Assembly (NCBI GenBank): GCA_039621445.1
Contig: CP154957.1
Location: forward strand, 39,588,654-39,652,653
Direction: 5' to 3'
DNA length: 64,000 nt
From: Euglena gracilis
Taxonomy: Eukaryota; Euglenida; Euglenophyceae; Euglenales
A program made the position numbers and the translations under genes. The notes below the pieces were generated by a model, which worked only from the letters and a program-made list of their open reading frames with translations, had not been told where the DNA came from and did no database searches. Below, in pieces: positions 9,241-18,752 of this stretch. Within the stretch, counting starts at the first letter, position 1. The number at the start of each line of letters is the position of its first letter.

Positions 9241-12200
9241 TCTAACACGAAGGGTAAGGGTAAAGGTAAGGGCAAGGGTAAAGGAAAAGGAAAAGGCCAG
9301 GAGAAAGGTGGAAAAGCTCCACCTGGTAAAGGCGGAAAAGCCGCTTGGCCAACTCCAGGCAAAGGTGGAAAATCTGCCGGACCACCAGCAGGCAAGGGCG
9401 GAAAAGCCGCCGAACCCTCGAAAACGAAGGATGATGACGTTACTGTGGTATTCACCTACCTGCAGGAGATCTGGCCGAAAATCGACGAGGATCTCCAGCG
9501 GTTTACAAACGTAAGCAACGTGATCCACCGACCACCGGATGCGGTGCTCGAAGTGGTGCAGAATCGTATGTACGATCACTGCAAAAGATTTTTCTACAGT
9601 TCCGAACTTTATGCGTTTGAGGGATACCCTCATTCAGATGAAGTTGTCCTGGACCGGATGTCCGGTTTCTGGGAGCTATGGTTCTGGCTGGGATACCCCT
9701 GCCAGAACTTTGGCATTTTTACCGAAAGAAACGGTCAGACGTATGCCGACTGTTTGGGCACATGTCCTGACGACGAAACGTTCGTAGCGCAGTTGAAAGA
9801 AATCTTCAATCACATGTATTCCATCGGAGCACTGGGAATCCAGTGGAAATATTACCCCCTGCCGGAGAAACTCCAGGCGCAGGCCGCGGTAATGTTCACG
9901 TGCAATCTCCAAGTATACTTGGACAGCATGTATGGCACGCTGTTCAAGGTGCTGGACGTCGACCTCGTGTACCCCCAGCGGTACAAACTGGAATGCCAGT
10001 TTTGCAAGGAAGTTCACATTGCTGACCTTTGGGGTTTCGGAGAACGCGGAAAACCGCCTCCGACTGCCGAGAATGCCGGCAGCCAGCCGACCAGGAGATT
10101 CCTCCTGCATCAGTGCCAGAATCCCCAGATCGGGACACAAGATCGAAAGGTGCTGAAACAGCACCGGCAGAAAATATTTCTGCTACAACAGTACTGGCAC
10201 AGGGCGTGGATTACCTACGTCCTGGAAGTCTACATTTATTTCCTGGAACAGATGACCACTGATGTGGATATCCACAGGAAGTGGTTACCTCGGGGATACA
10301 CCGAGGTGGACGCCAGACCTCATGAGCCAGATCGACGCAGGATGAACCTGCGACCGGACTGGCAGGAGGCAGAAATCGGCCTCCCGGAACACCTGGATAC
10401 CCAGTTCGGGGATATCCTCGACTGGCAGGAGTTCGAACCTTTTTTCGCAGCACACGACATAGGCCGATCTCGGCATGCGGTCCCATTGCCCGCTTTCCTG
10501 GAAAACACAGGAGAGCATGGTATGGGATGGAACCTTCGATCGCAGTGGGAAGACCTCTGCCGGATCAACGACGCCGAACCACAACCTCCACCCGGAAGCT
10601 GGGTGAGAGCGTCGTGGCCACCCCCATACCCCAATTCTGACAGGTGTGAAAGTATAAGCTTTTACCGCTTGTCAGATGCACAAGGGTGCTACAGGAGCGG
10701 AAAAGACCCGCGTACTGCAGCACAACTCCACACAGAGGACTACCCTCCGGAAGCGGAGGAGGAGGAGGAGGAGGAGGAAGAGGTTCCCATGGCCGAGGAT
10801 GAACCTCAGCCAGCGGAACCCCCGGCACGGGAAACCCGTAGCCCATCCGTCGTGATGCTGGACACTGTGGCAGAAACTGCCCAGCGCCCAGGGTCGCCGG
10901 CAGGTGAAATGACACCTGTCCCAACCTCACCCACCTCGCTGAGTACAACAGGTGTACCGACCCCTCCGCGGGAAAACCCGCCGGAGACGGTACCCCACAC
11001 GCCTGAGGTATTACGTCTCAAGCTCCCTGTTTCCGGGGAAACCCCGTCGACAGAGGAGCCAGCGGAGGAGCCCACTTCAGGTGAAGGACCTGAACGGCGC
11101 ACCTCGCTGGGCGGACGCGTACTTGGTGGTTTGCGGTCATTGATCGCAGTTGTCAATCCACGTGGCACTGCGGCCAGTTCTTCCACGGCTGCGGCGGAAG
11201 CTGCCCAACCGGTGGAAGACACACCTGACACAACAGCCATGGTGGAGGATGAACCTCCCCCAACGGCGGCGCCACCACCGGTGTCGGAAGCGACACGGAC
11301 GGAAGGCGAACAGGCAGCAATCGCAGTGGAGACAACAGCAACCGTGCCAGTACGGGATGAACCTGTATCAGCACCGGTAGCGCCAGCCGAGGCACGGGAT
11401 GAACCCACACCTCAGCGCATTTCCACCGCCACTGCACCAAAGCGTTCAGGCACACGGACACCGGTGCCTGAAAAACAGGCCGAGCGGACGTCCATGCCCC
11501 CACCACAGGCTCAACCAGCGCGAAGTGCGCCAGCCAAGCCTACACCCACACCATCCCCCACGGCTGCCCCTGGGAAATCCACGGAAGCCGCGAAGGAACG
11601 CGTAGGACGACCCTCAGCTCGGGAAACCCCTGCTGAAGGTCAACGACGCTCGGTGTCGGGGAGAAGACCCCCGTCCCAAGCGTCACCACGCACTTGGGCG
11701 AGCAAGCGCGACGCCGACCGGCGGCCCTCGGATGCTCCGGAAACCGGAAGTCCGAAGGCCCCGGCCAAATCAAAGCCGGGCGCCGCCCCTTGCAAGCCCA
11801 CACCGAAATCTGGTGACCAGCCCCCACCGAAAGGCGGTGGTGGTGCTGGCGGCCAGAGTGCTGCATCCTCTTCTCGGGGATCAACCTCGGGACAAGGTTT
11901 CACGCACGTCGCATCATCCGGCTATGGGAAAACCTCACAGCCGAAACCTACGTCAAAGGGGCAGGGAAAATCCCGCGCCTCAACAGCCGAGACACCTTCG
12001 GAAGACGAAGTTATCATCGACTGGAACGCGGTCAATCAGGATGATCCTGAGATTCATGACCTGAAAAACAGGTACATGATGATCGACCACAAACTGAGGA
12101 CACAGCAATGCCTCAACCGGTGGATTGAGCCACTGTTCTGTCAGGGCCGAAAATGGTCCTTTGATCAGAACGTGACCTGGAATTATTACAATTCCAGATC

Positions 12201-12381
12201 CCCCCGTGTTTTGGCCCAATACTTCGGTGAGGAATTCCTCATCGACAAAACAACGGAAAACCGTTTTGTGTGGCTTTACACTGTATGCCACAAGATGTAT
12301 AACAGTGCACCTGACTTGGGATTACCCCTCGTCCATGTGTGCAACCCTGTGGATCGGAAATCGTTCCATAAGGATGTATAG
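9241..12381 (+). CDS. Post-integrase ORF C, first part: Lys-Gly tail, folded core, acidic Pro-rich linker
   Basis: A very long open frame with no ATG near its start. It opens with a Lys-Gly repeat (9250-9300) and then Lys/Gly/Ala segments. A folded-looking region of about 330 residues (9440-10650) follows, rich in Trp, Tyr and Phe and with CxxC (CQFC near 9994). A Glu run lies near 10758-10785, then about 450 residues of Pro/Thr/Ser/Ala linker, and finally a second folded region from about 12000. I cannot assign a family. There is no signal peptide or membrane helix. It ends at a single TAG at 12379-12381, after which the same frame stays open. Position after integrase and the shared sequence signature suggest it belongs to the retroelement. 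Confidence 0.6.
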   Translation, partial: SNTKGKGKGKGKGKGKGKGQEKGGKAPPGKGGKAAWPTPGKGGKSAGPPAGKGGKAAEPSKTKDDDVTVVFTYLQEIWPKIDEDLQRFTNVSNVIHRPPDAVLEVVQNRMYDHCKRFFYSSELYAFEGYPHSDEVVLDRMSGFWELWFWLGYPCQNFGIFTERNGQTYADCLGTCPDDETFVAQLKEIFNHMYSIGALGIQWKYYPLPEKLQAQAAVMFTCNLQVYLDSMYGTLFKVLDVDLVYPQRYKLECQFCKEVHIADLWGFGERGKPPPTAENAGSQPTRRFLLHQCQNPQIGTQDRKVLKQHRQKIFLLQQYWHRAWITYVLEVYIYFLEQMTTDVDIHRKWLPRGYTEVDARPHEPDRRRMNLRPDWQEAEIGLPEHLDTQFGDILDWQEFEPFFAAHDIGRSRHAVPLPAFLENTGEHGMGWNLRSQWEDLCRINDAEPQPPPGSWVRASWPPPYPNSDRCESISFYRLSDAQGCYRSGKDPRTAAQLHTEDYPPEAEEEEEEEEEVPMAEDEPQPAEPPARETRSPSVVMLDTVAETAQRPGSPAGEMTPVPTSPTSLSTTGVPTPPRENPPETVPHTPEVLRLKLPVSGETPSTEEPAEEPTSGEGPERRTSLGGRVLGGLRSLIAVVNPRGTAASSSTAAAEAAQPVEDTPDTTAMVEDEPPPTAAPPPVSEATRTEGEQAAIAVETTATVPVRDEPVSAPVAPAEARDEPTPQRISTATAPKRSGTRTPVPEKQAERTSMPPPQAQPARSAPAKPTPTPSPTAAPGKSTEAAKERVGRPSARETPAEGQRRSVSGRRPPSQASPRTWASKRDADRRPSDAPETGSPKAPAKSKPGAAPCKPTPKSGDQPPPKGGGGAGGQSAASSSRGSTSGQGFTHVASSGYGKTSQPKPTSKGQGKSRASTAETPSEDEVIIDWNAVNQDDPEIHDLKNRYMMIDHKLRTQQCLNRWIEPLFCQGRKWSFDQNVTWNYYNSRSPRVLAQYFGEEFLIDKTTENRFVWLYTVCHKMYNSAPDLGLPLVHVCNPVDRKSFHKDV

Positions 12382-13218
12382 ATCCCCAACTGTGCCGCCT
12401 TGGTATGCGCCAAGTGCGTGGACAGTTGGACCCACAAGCACAATTTTAGCTACACCGAGCGAGACGGTACGAATGTACCGATACTCTGCGTCAACTGCCT
12501 TCGAGGTACCTTATGGCAAACTGCGGAAGGCGCAGTTCGCACAATCGTGCCAAGTGCCCAGAAGCCACTGGAGGAATACTCCCCCTTGCACAAAAAGTAC
12601 ATGGATTTTTTCAAGTACTCCAACCTCAAGCTTGACGACTACCGCCACACGGGAATGGCCCGTGGGTGGCAGATCGACAGTGGGGCGATACGCCTCGCGG
12701 CTGAGGAAGCAGGGGTAAGATTACCTTACCTCTGGGAGACAGCAGACAGGGAAAAGATACTTTTTCGCCTATTCCAAACCCGGGACCGAAACGGTCGCTG
12801 GTGTCTGCCACAATGGCCACCCGAAAACCAAGGGATGACCTGGAAAGACTGGCTAGGGGCCGTATTACGACCCCATACAGTCCGCGCCGAATGTGCATAT
12901 CACATGCCAATTGACTTCCACCCGGGGAATGCCCCGCAGGTGTCAGCCAATCATCCACGGATGAACTACTTCATCTGGCCAGCCACTCTGCCCAGGAAAT
13001 TCTGGGAGAAGCTGCAGTGGTTCCTCGCGGAAAGAGCGAGCACAACCAAGCAGACAGTCCCCGAAGGATGGGTTCGGGACTGGGTGGTACCTGATTTCGA
13101 ATACGAATCGCCAGAAACCTGGCTTGTAGATAGGCCACCACCACCACAATTCCAGATGGTCCTTGTGGAAGATCCCTTGGACTCACGCCATGATTATTGG
13201 CGGCTGGAACGGATGTAA
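12382..13218 (+). CDS. Post-integrase ORF C, second part: CxxC zinc-binding C-terminal domain
   Basis: In phase with the previous frame beyond one TAG codon, and open to a TAA at 13218. Just after the TAG come paired cysteines (CAALVCAKC, then CVNC 30 residues on). They look like one zinc ribbon or knuckle split by nothing but the stop's neighbourhood. The rest is a Trp-rich folded domain (MTWKDWLGAVL, YFIWPATLPRKFW). The two parts together would make about 1,325 residues. The TAG may be a nonsense mutation or a read-through stop. No family recognised. Confidence 0.6.
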   Translation: MPNCAALVCAKCVDSWTHKHNFSYTERDGTNVPILCVNCLRGTLWQTAEGAVRTIVPSAQKPLEEYSPLHKKYMDFFKYSNLKLDDYRHTGMARGWQIDSGAIRLAAEEAGVRLPYLWETADREKILFRLFQTRDRNGRWCLPQWPPENQGMTWKDWLGAVLRPHTVRAECAYHMPIDFHPGNAPQVSANHPRMNYFIWPATLPRKFWEKLQWFLAERASTTKQTVPEGWVRDWVVPDFEYESPETWLVDRPPPPQFQMVLVEDPLDSRHDYWRLERM

Positions 13219-14104
13219 TGCCGAAACGGCATTACCACGCCCATGCAAGGTAAGCGCCATCATGGAGCCTGGACCCCCCTTATACTATATACACCGGTAG
13301 CGGAAATCGCTAAACAGCCCTGGGATGAACCTGGGTCTGTGTCACTCTGCGCTCTGGATGGAAGCATCCAGGAGCCCCCCCCCCCCCCCACCACCCCTCT
13401 ACCAATGGCCATGCGGAGGGAAACTGTCTGCAAGAGGTAAGCACCTCTTATTGCGTCGTGAAGGAGCTGCTGCTGTGAAGACCTTGGCAGCCGGGAAACC
13501 TGGCAAGCCGCTAAGTGACACACAGCACACAGCGCGCACGCCGTAATAATAGGCCAACTTGTCACTTTTCGGCCCTAAGGCCCCTTAAGGCTGCCAGACA
13601 GCAAAAATTCTGTTCTGGCCTAAGCCAGCCCCCCCTCTCCTCCCTACTTTCCCCCCACCCCCGCAAAGCTGTCGCCGGCAATCGGTTTTGTAAGTAGGCT
13701 TTTGTTTCCTAGTGCGGATATGACCACCTAGGAGCCCTATCCGGGAATGCCATGGAGAGGAGCCTGCCCCCCCCCTTCCACACCTCTCCCCTCGGGTTTT
13801 CAGCGAATACGCTTGACCAACCCCGCGTGCCTTTGGCACACCCAAAGTGGGTGGATGGGACACTTTGACAGGAAACCTGCCAGCCCCGTTTCCCACAGTG
13901 GGCTTTTTCGCAACCCTAAGCCGAAACGGCTAATAGGTAACCGCGATAAGCGGTAACCTTTTGCGCGTTTTCGGGTTTTTGGGTTGCGCCCCTGTGGAGA
14001 AAAGAGATCCGTGTTCTGGAAAGCAGAACCCGATCAGAACTGTGTCCGACATCCGGACGGGACCTGGGATAACCTGGTCCAAGAAGGAAATCGGGCATAG
14101 CCCT
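13219..14104 (+). other. 3' untranslated region of the retroelement
   Basis: Non-coding. It holds C runs (13375-13390, 13766-13778) and the best interrupted palindromes of the element: GCCG-AAA-CGGC at 13920 and GGTAACCGC-GATAA-GCGGTAACC at 13936-13958. These would fold as small hairpins in the transcript. No ORF of note. Confidence 0.5.
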
Positions 14105-14114
14105 GGGAGGGGGA
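14105..14114 (+). promoter_or_regulatory. Polypurine tract
   Basis: Ten purines, GGGAGGGGGA, end exactly where the TG of the 3' LTR begins. This is the standard primer for plus-strand synthesis in LTR retrotransposons. Confidence 0.75.
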
Positions 14115-14523
14115 TGTGTACCAGGCACGATCCCAGCTATGTAGGAAACCTGCGGAGTCTGGATCCGTCACAATTTGACGGCTGTGATGAACACAGCCTG
14201 ACGATCGTGGCAGATCCTATGGGAATTAGCGACACGTATCACACGTGCTCGCGTGATCTCTTTTCCTCATAGGTGGTATTCTATTCTTCACATTCTGATT
14301 GTTTTGAAGTAAGAGGATAAACCTCTGAAAAGACTGAACACGACTGTGAAGGAAAATCCTTACACAGCGACTTGCCTTGTGCTCTGCCTTAGCATAGGGG
14401 AATTGGGGAAAAGGGCTTTGTTACTCCAAGGATTTTTACTCACCTAAGTAGGTGCGCACCAGGAGAAAGCGAAACAGGCTTTTCCGGGACAAAAGGGGTC
14501 AAAGGGAAGTCCTTGGACGTACA
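14115..14523 (+). mobile_element. 3' LTR (409 bp)
   Basis: Starts TGTGTACC right after the polypurine tract and ends GGACGTACA, giving TG...CA ends. Its last 167 bp reappear inverted at 813-979. It is in the correct orientation for the + strand gag-pol. No matching direct 5' LTR lies in the window. Confidence 0.8.
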
Positions 14524-14525
14524 CT

Positions 14526-15457
14526 GCCGGCCCCGAGAAACTGGAAACTCAGGGACAGGCCCCACGGTTACAACATGGTAGCAGAGGTCGACTGCCCATT
14601 TTTGATTCCCCTCCAACATGCGGCTACGAACAAGAAACTGAAAAACGACAAGAAACTGCAAAAACTGACGCTGACATGCCTGCTGCCTCAACTGCCATCG
14701 CTAGGATGGTGGAGCCGGCGGATGGCTGCCCAGCCCTGAACCAAACACTGGATGTGCCAGCTGCCTTAACCGCCATCGCTAGGGTGGTGGAGCGGGCGGA
14801 TGGCTTCCCAGCCGTGAACCAAACACTGGAAATGCCAGCTGCCTCAACCGCCATCGCTAGGGTGGTGGAGCCGGCAGATGGCTTTGCCACCATGTACCAG
14901 TCACTGGACATCAACAGGTGGACTGAACCGGAACAAAACGGCACAGACATTACAGTGCCACGGACATGCAATGACAGCCCACGTGTCATTGCCATGGTGC
15001 ACATGGACCAGGACGACACCGAACAGACCGGTCCAGCACCATATTACACAGAACTGGACGAAAACAACGAACCGTACTTTGACGAACAGGTGTTTGCACC
15101 ACAAAACTGGTACCAACAGCCAGAAACGGACACGCAGAACGACCAAAACTGGCAAACTGCAACAGCAGGAACCCAGAGTTTTGCACTGGTGGCGGTACGA
15201 CAGAGCCCGGAACAACCAGACCGCCTCCATGGTGAAACTGAAACTTCGTACCAGGAACCATCGTACAGCTCGTACGAGATTCCACAGCCGGAACCACAGA
15301 ACCAGAACACTGACTGGGACTGGTGGTCAAACTTTGCGTACGAAACTGGACAGCTGACCCAGGAATTTCAACACTTCAGACACAAAACTGAACACCCTAT
15401 GCTACCATGTCGTAACCGTGGGGCCTGCCCTTGAGTTTCCAGTTTCTCGGGGCCGGC
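14526..15457. mobile_element. TIR element of 932 bp with 56-bp inverted ends
   Basis: The ends 14526-14581 and 15402-15457 are reverse complements over about 56 bp with few mismatches, both starting GCCGGCCCCGAGAAACTGG at the outside. The element begins three bases after the 3' LTR. No clear target duplication is visible. Almost the whole interior is one ORF. No transposase motif is seen, so it is probably non-autonomous. Confidence 0.75.
14676..15434 (+). CDS. Repeat-containing ORF inside the TIR element
   Basis: 252-aa frame with an ATG start and TGA stop; the stop lies inside the right inverted repeat. The first 78 residues are three copies of a unit of about 26 residues (PAA-TAIAR-VE-ADG---NQTL), encoded by near-identical DNA repeats at 14676-14910. 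The remainder is rich in Gln, Asn, Thr, Glu and Tyr. No known domain. It may be a genuine protein of the element or a chance frame in a repeat; the lack of stops over the whole interior favours the former. Confidence 0.4.
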   Translation: MPAASTAIARMVEPADGCPALNQTLDVPAALTAIARVVERADGFPAVNQTLEMPAASTAIARVVEPADGFATMYQSLDINRWTEPEQNGTDITVPRTCNDSPRVIAMVHMDQDDTEQTGPAPYYTELDENNEPYFDEQVFAPQNWYQQPETDTQNDQNWQTATAGTQSFALVAVRQSPEQPDRLHGETETSYQEPSYSSYEIPQPEPQNQNTDWDWWSNFAYETGQLTQEFQHFRHKTEHPMLPCRNRGACP

Positions 15458-16016
15458 ACCCCTTTGCGTAGGATCTTTTACCCTGCCCAGGGTGTTTTCA
15501 ATTCCCCTCGCGGCCTGTTTTAAAAATTGCATTTTCTTTGTTTTTGGTGGGTTTTTTGGATGAAAACAGGTGGGCTGGTTGGCTCACACCTTTCCTTTGA
15601 TAAAAAAATCCACAAACAATCCAGCAAGCAAATCCACAAATGCAGCACAATAGAAGCAAACCACAAGGAAGAGTACCAAAGTCCAAACCAAGGGTAAGAT
15701 AATGATTGGTCCCAATAGTTGATGGTAATTGATCCCAGATAATTCTTGAACAACTGACAGAGTGACAAACAGAAGACAGAGCCCTACACAGGGACAGATG
15801 GAGTCATCTGATTAAAATTCCTAATAAGATTTTGCTAATCCTAACTGAGGAGTCATCAGGTTGGGTTGGGTCAGGTTATGTTGTTTTGGGCACTCAGCAC
15901 CCCTGACTCACACTCCCCTTCCCGAAGGAGTTGTTTACAACTCTTCACGACTCCAACAGGAAGGGGTGCGGAGTGCACTCGTTGTGAGGAGGGGGTGAGC
16001 GGGAGAGAAGAGAGAG
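15458..16016. other. Intergenic stretch without recognised features
   Basis: AT-richer sequence with no convincing coding region or inverted repeat. A GA-rich run lies at 15990-16020 just before the direct repeat. Confidence 0.4.
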
Positions 16017-16373
16017 TGAGAAGGGGGGTGAGAGCGGACAGCAAAAGATTCCAGAATCTGTGATTGCAATCTTAAATTAGGCATGGCCAGAAAAGAGATT
16101 CCTACCAGTGAAATTCTTCTTTGTGTTTTTCACAGTGGTATGGCAAACAGTGCATCACTTTGCAGCAGTTGTATCTGGCAAGTTCTTGGATTGCTGTGTT
16201 GGGAAGTCTGGAAGGGATTTGGAAAAGTCAAGTTCAAAGTTCAAGTTTGACAGATTGCCAGCTGAGATTGGTGAAAAGGGCTCTCCCAGGTTGCTTGCCC
16301 TGGGGGCCATGGCACAGGTGGTGGGGAAAGCTGAGGTGTGTTTTTAGGCAAGTACCCCCCCCTGAAGCCTACA
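16017..16373 (+). repeat. Direct repeat copy 1 (357 bp)
   Basis: Nearly identical to 16898-17255. Contains a splice-acceptor-like TGTTTTTCACAG at about 16123-16134 followed by an open stretch, so it may carry an exon. The encoded peptide is not recognised. Confidence 0.85.
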
Positions 16374-16897
16374 CAAAGTGATGTGAGATTTGCAATTGCC
16401 AGGCTGACAAAGGATCCTGTGGAGACCATGGGAAAAGTAGACATTTCAGAAGGTGACAAGATTGATCATCATTGTACATTGTCATTGATGACATCTGATA
16501 TTACAATTACAGGTCCTGGTGCTGAGCCGTGAGGCACGTACTTCGAGAACTTCCAGGTGGAGCATCGAGATGAGCCGTGAGGCACGTACTGGAGAACGAG
16601 ATGGTGGTCATTTGTGGTTTTGGTGGTGATTTGCTGTTGCTGACATTACATTACATTGGCATCATCGCTGGGTTGTGAGTTCACCTACCGTTTACGAAAA
16701 AACTCTCGCCGTGTCGTTTGGCAATTGGTGTTTCCATGTGATGGTGTTCTGCGGCAGTAGGTGGTTACTTTTATCCGTTTTACTTCGTCTTCGTGTTCTT
16801 CTTGTCGTGTTCCAAGTGGCCCATCAAGATGTTCAACGTGGGATAAGGGTCTGTCCGCTGTAGCTGCGAATGCCGGGCAAATTGTGGACAATTTTTC
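16374..16897. other. Spacer between the direct repeats
   Basis: Contains a 19-bp word GAGCCGTGAGGCACGTACT twice, near 16525 and 16572. No coding region recognised. Confidence 0.5.
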
Positions 16898-17255
16898 TGA
16901 GAAGGGGGGTGAGAGCGCACAGCAAAAGATTCCAGAATCTGTGATTGCAATCTTAAATTAGGCATGGCCAGAAAAGAGATTCCTACCAGTGAAATTCTTC
17001 TTTGTGTTTTTCACAGTGGTATGGCAAACAGTGCATCACTTTGCAGCAGTTGTATCTGGCAAGTTCTTGGATTGCTGTGTTGGGAAGTCTGGAAGGGATT
17101 TGGAAAAGTCAAGTTCAAAGTTCAAGTTTGACAGATTGCCAGCTGAGATTGGTGAAAAGGGCTCTCCCAGGTTGCTTGCCCTGGGGGCCATGGCACAGGT
17201 GGTGGGGAAAGCTGAGGTGTGTTTTCAGGCAAGTACCCCCCCCCTGAAGCCTACA
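16898..17255 (+). repeat. Direct repeat copy 2
   Basis: Offset of 881 bp from copy 1, with only a handful of differences (for example GTTTTTAGG versus GTTTTCAGG). Both end in a C run followed by TGAAGCCTACA. This is a recent tandem-type duplication or two copies of a dispersed repeat. Confidence 0.85.
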
Positions 17256-18126
17256 AGGGGAGGGGGTCCGGCTTGGACCATCAACAAGAAAAGCCAAAAA
17301 GAAGCACCCCATTTTTTCATGAGCTGTGCCCCCCTTTTTGTTGTTGTCCCCTCCCCACAGCCTTTGCACCAAAGGCCTGTGGAGGAGTTTGATCTTTTGG
17401 GAAATATGATGCAGGAATGTAATTTTCACCTGACAAATGCCTTCGTCTGACAAATTACTTGACATTTTGAAAAAAGGGCTGACAAGCGGTAAAGTTGTAT
17501 AACGAACGGACTGCTTAGGATTCACGCAAAGCGCCTTGGTTCTCGCGCTCGTAATCTTCTTACCTTCGAGTGTTCCTCCCTTTTGGATTTAGGTTTTATC
17601 TTTCTTCTAACTTCAGATAAAAGCTATTTGGAGGATCAGGAATACATTCATGCAAGACTTTTTGAAGATTGAGTTAGGTATGCCCATATGCAGGTGTCTT
17701 TTGAAGAATGATTCCACTGGTCTTTTCTGGTGCATCTGGACCACTTTCACAAATGTGGCATTTTTTCCAAAATTTGGTCCACTGGGTGACAATTTTGAGT
17801 CCCACCCTCTCGTGTGGCATGTCTTCTGTTGTGCGTTCTGTTTTATGTGATTTTCTGAACGTTCTCGTGGTTTTCTGTTTGTGTTTTACAGTTTTGGAAC
17901 TTTTGCTGCCATTTCACAGAGCAGTGGCTGCAGCTCTGTGGCTTTGGCCTGGTGTTTTGGTGACATTTTGGCCTTGTATTCTGTGTTTTCTTGCTTTCCA
18001 ATTCGCCTTAAAACTGTAATTCTGAAATTGAATTCTAATTATGTCATCATGTTGTCTTTCATTTGTCACCCTTTCACTTCCAGGTTGAAATGTGAAGAAA
18101 AAGAAGATAAACCAAGAGAAGAAGAG
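17256..18126. other. Stretch without recognised genes
   Basis: T-rich sequence. Several acceptor-like polypyrimidine-AG sites occur but no reading frame that I can assign. It could be intronic. Confidence 0.4.
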
Positions 18127-18128
18127 TA

Positions 18129-18300
18129 CCCCCCCCCCATATTGTCCCCCGCCCATATTGTCCTTCGGCCCCGGCCGACGGGGGGTTTTTTTTGGCTCGG
18201 CCAATGAAATTCCTTTGGTACCCCCATATTGTCCCCCCCCCCCATATTGTCCGGTCGGGCCTCCCGGGGGGAGGTCGGTGGGACAATATGGGGGGGGGGG
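18129..18300. mobile_element. TA-flanked poly-C element, ATATTGTC family (172 bp)
   Basis: Starts with a C run and the word ATATTGTC, then a second C run and the same word. It ends with the reverse: GACAATATGG and a G run. It is flanked by TA on both sides (18127-18128 and 18301-18302). The interior has a GC-rich arm and CAATGAAATTCC. Related copies lie at 22411, 28216 and 30698. TA duplication is the mark of the Tc1/mariner/pogo superfamily. Too short for a transposase, so it is MITE-like. Confidence 0.75.
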
Positions 18301-18318
18301 TAATGAAATGAAGGTGTC

Positions 18319-18358
18319 AGGGTCCTGTGGTGTTTTGCGGAAAAACACAGGACCCTGT
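18319..18358. repeat. Hairpin
   Basis: CAGGGTCCTGT and its reverse complement ACAGGACCCTG flank a small inner GTGTTTT/AAAAACAC stem. No adjacent gene explains it. Confidence 0.6.
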
Positions 18359-18365
18359 AGCTGTG

Positions 18366-18412
18366 AATTGCAACGTTCGCCTTCGCTTTGTTGCAACGTT
18401 CGCCTTTGCTTT
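18366..18412 (+). repeat. Tandem repeat of about 23 bp, two copies
   Basis: TTGCAACGTTCGCCT-TCGCTTTG is followed at once by a near-identical second copy (one base differs). Confidence 0.75.
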
Positions 18413-18752
18413 GGTGCAGTTCAAAAAGGTTGGTATTTTTTTCTTCTTCCAAAAGGGCTTTTGAAAAGGGCTTTGTTGGGCAGTTTGGGGAACACTTTTA
18501 GTGCCACAGGTGGGGGGGACCAGTTTTGGTGTCAAGGGTTTCTTTTCTTGGGGGGGTTCAAAAAATTACACTCTATTTCTTTCAGTTCCCTGTGCAAAAG
18601 GTTTCCGGAAAGGGACAATCTGGGCATTTTTTTTGAACGCCTCAAAAGGGCGCACTTCTTGGGCAACAAACCATTCAGCGTGCAGAGCATTCTGGCAACT
18701 TTCAACTCGCTCCAACGGTGACTTTCATTGTGTCACACTGTACGGTTACGTA

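Noticed and set aside
9250-9300. Interstitial telomere repeat (GGGTAA-like)
   Set aside because: Units vary (GGTAAG, GGTAAA, GGCAAG) in codon-sized steps and encode Lys-Gly in the open frame of ORF C.
10806-11906. Long minus-strand ORFs opposite ORF C
   Set aside because: They mirror the GC-rich linker of ORF C, have no domain, and overlap each other in several frames.
7774-13218. Envelope-like gene of an endogenous retrovirus
   Set aside because: No signal peptide, cleavage site or membrane helix in ORFs A-C; composition is Pro/Thr-rich with zinc-type cysteines.
813-14523. DIRS-type retroelement, suggested by inverted terminal repeats and a DIRS-like block
   Set aside because: The element has a complete D,D(35)E integrase with chromodomain, a polypurine tract and a TG...CA LTR, and no tyrosine recombinase. 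The inverted repeat is an LTR fragment followed by a PBS, so rearrangement is simpler.
18074-18452. Pro/Gly-rich ORFs over the poly-C elements (also 20326-20786 and 30668-31235)
   Set aside because: Open only because C and G runs lack stops; they coincide with TIR elements.
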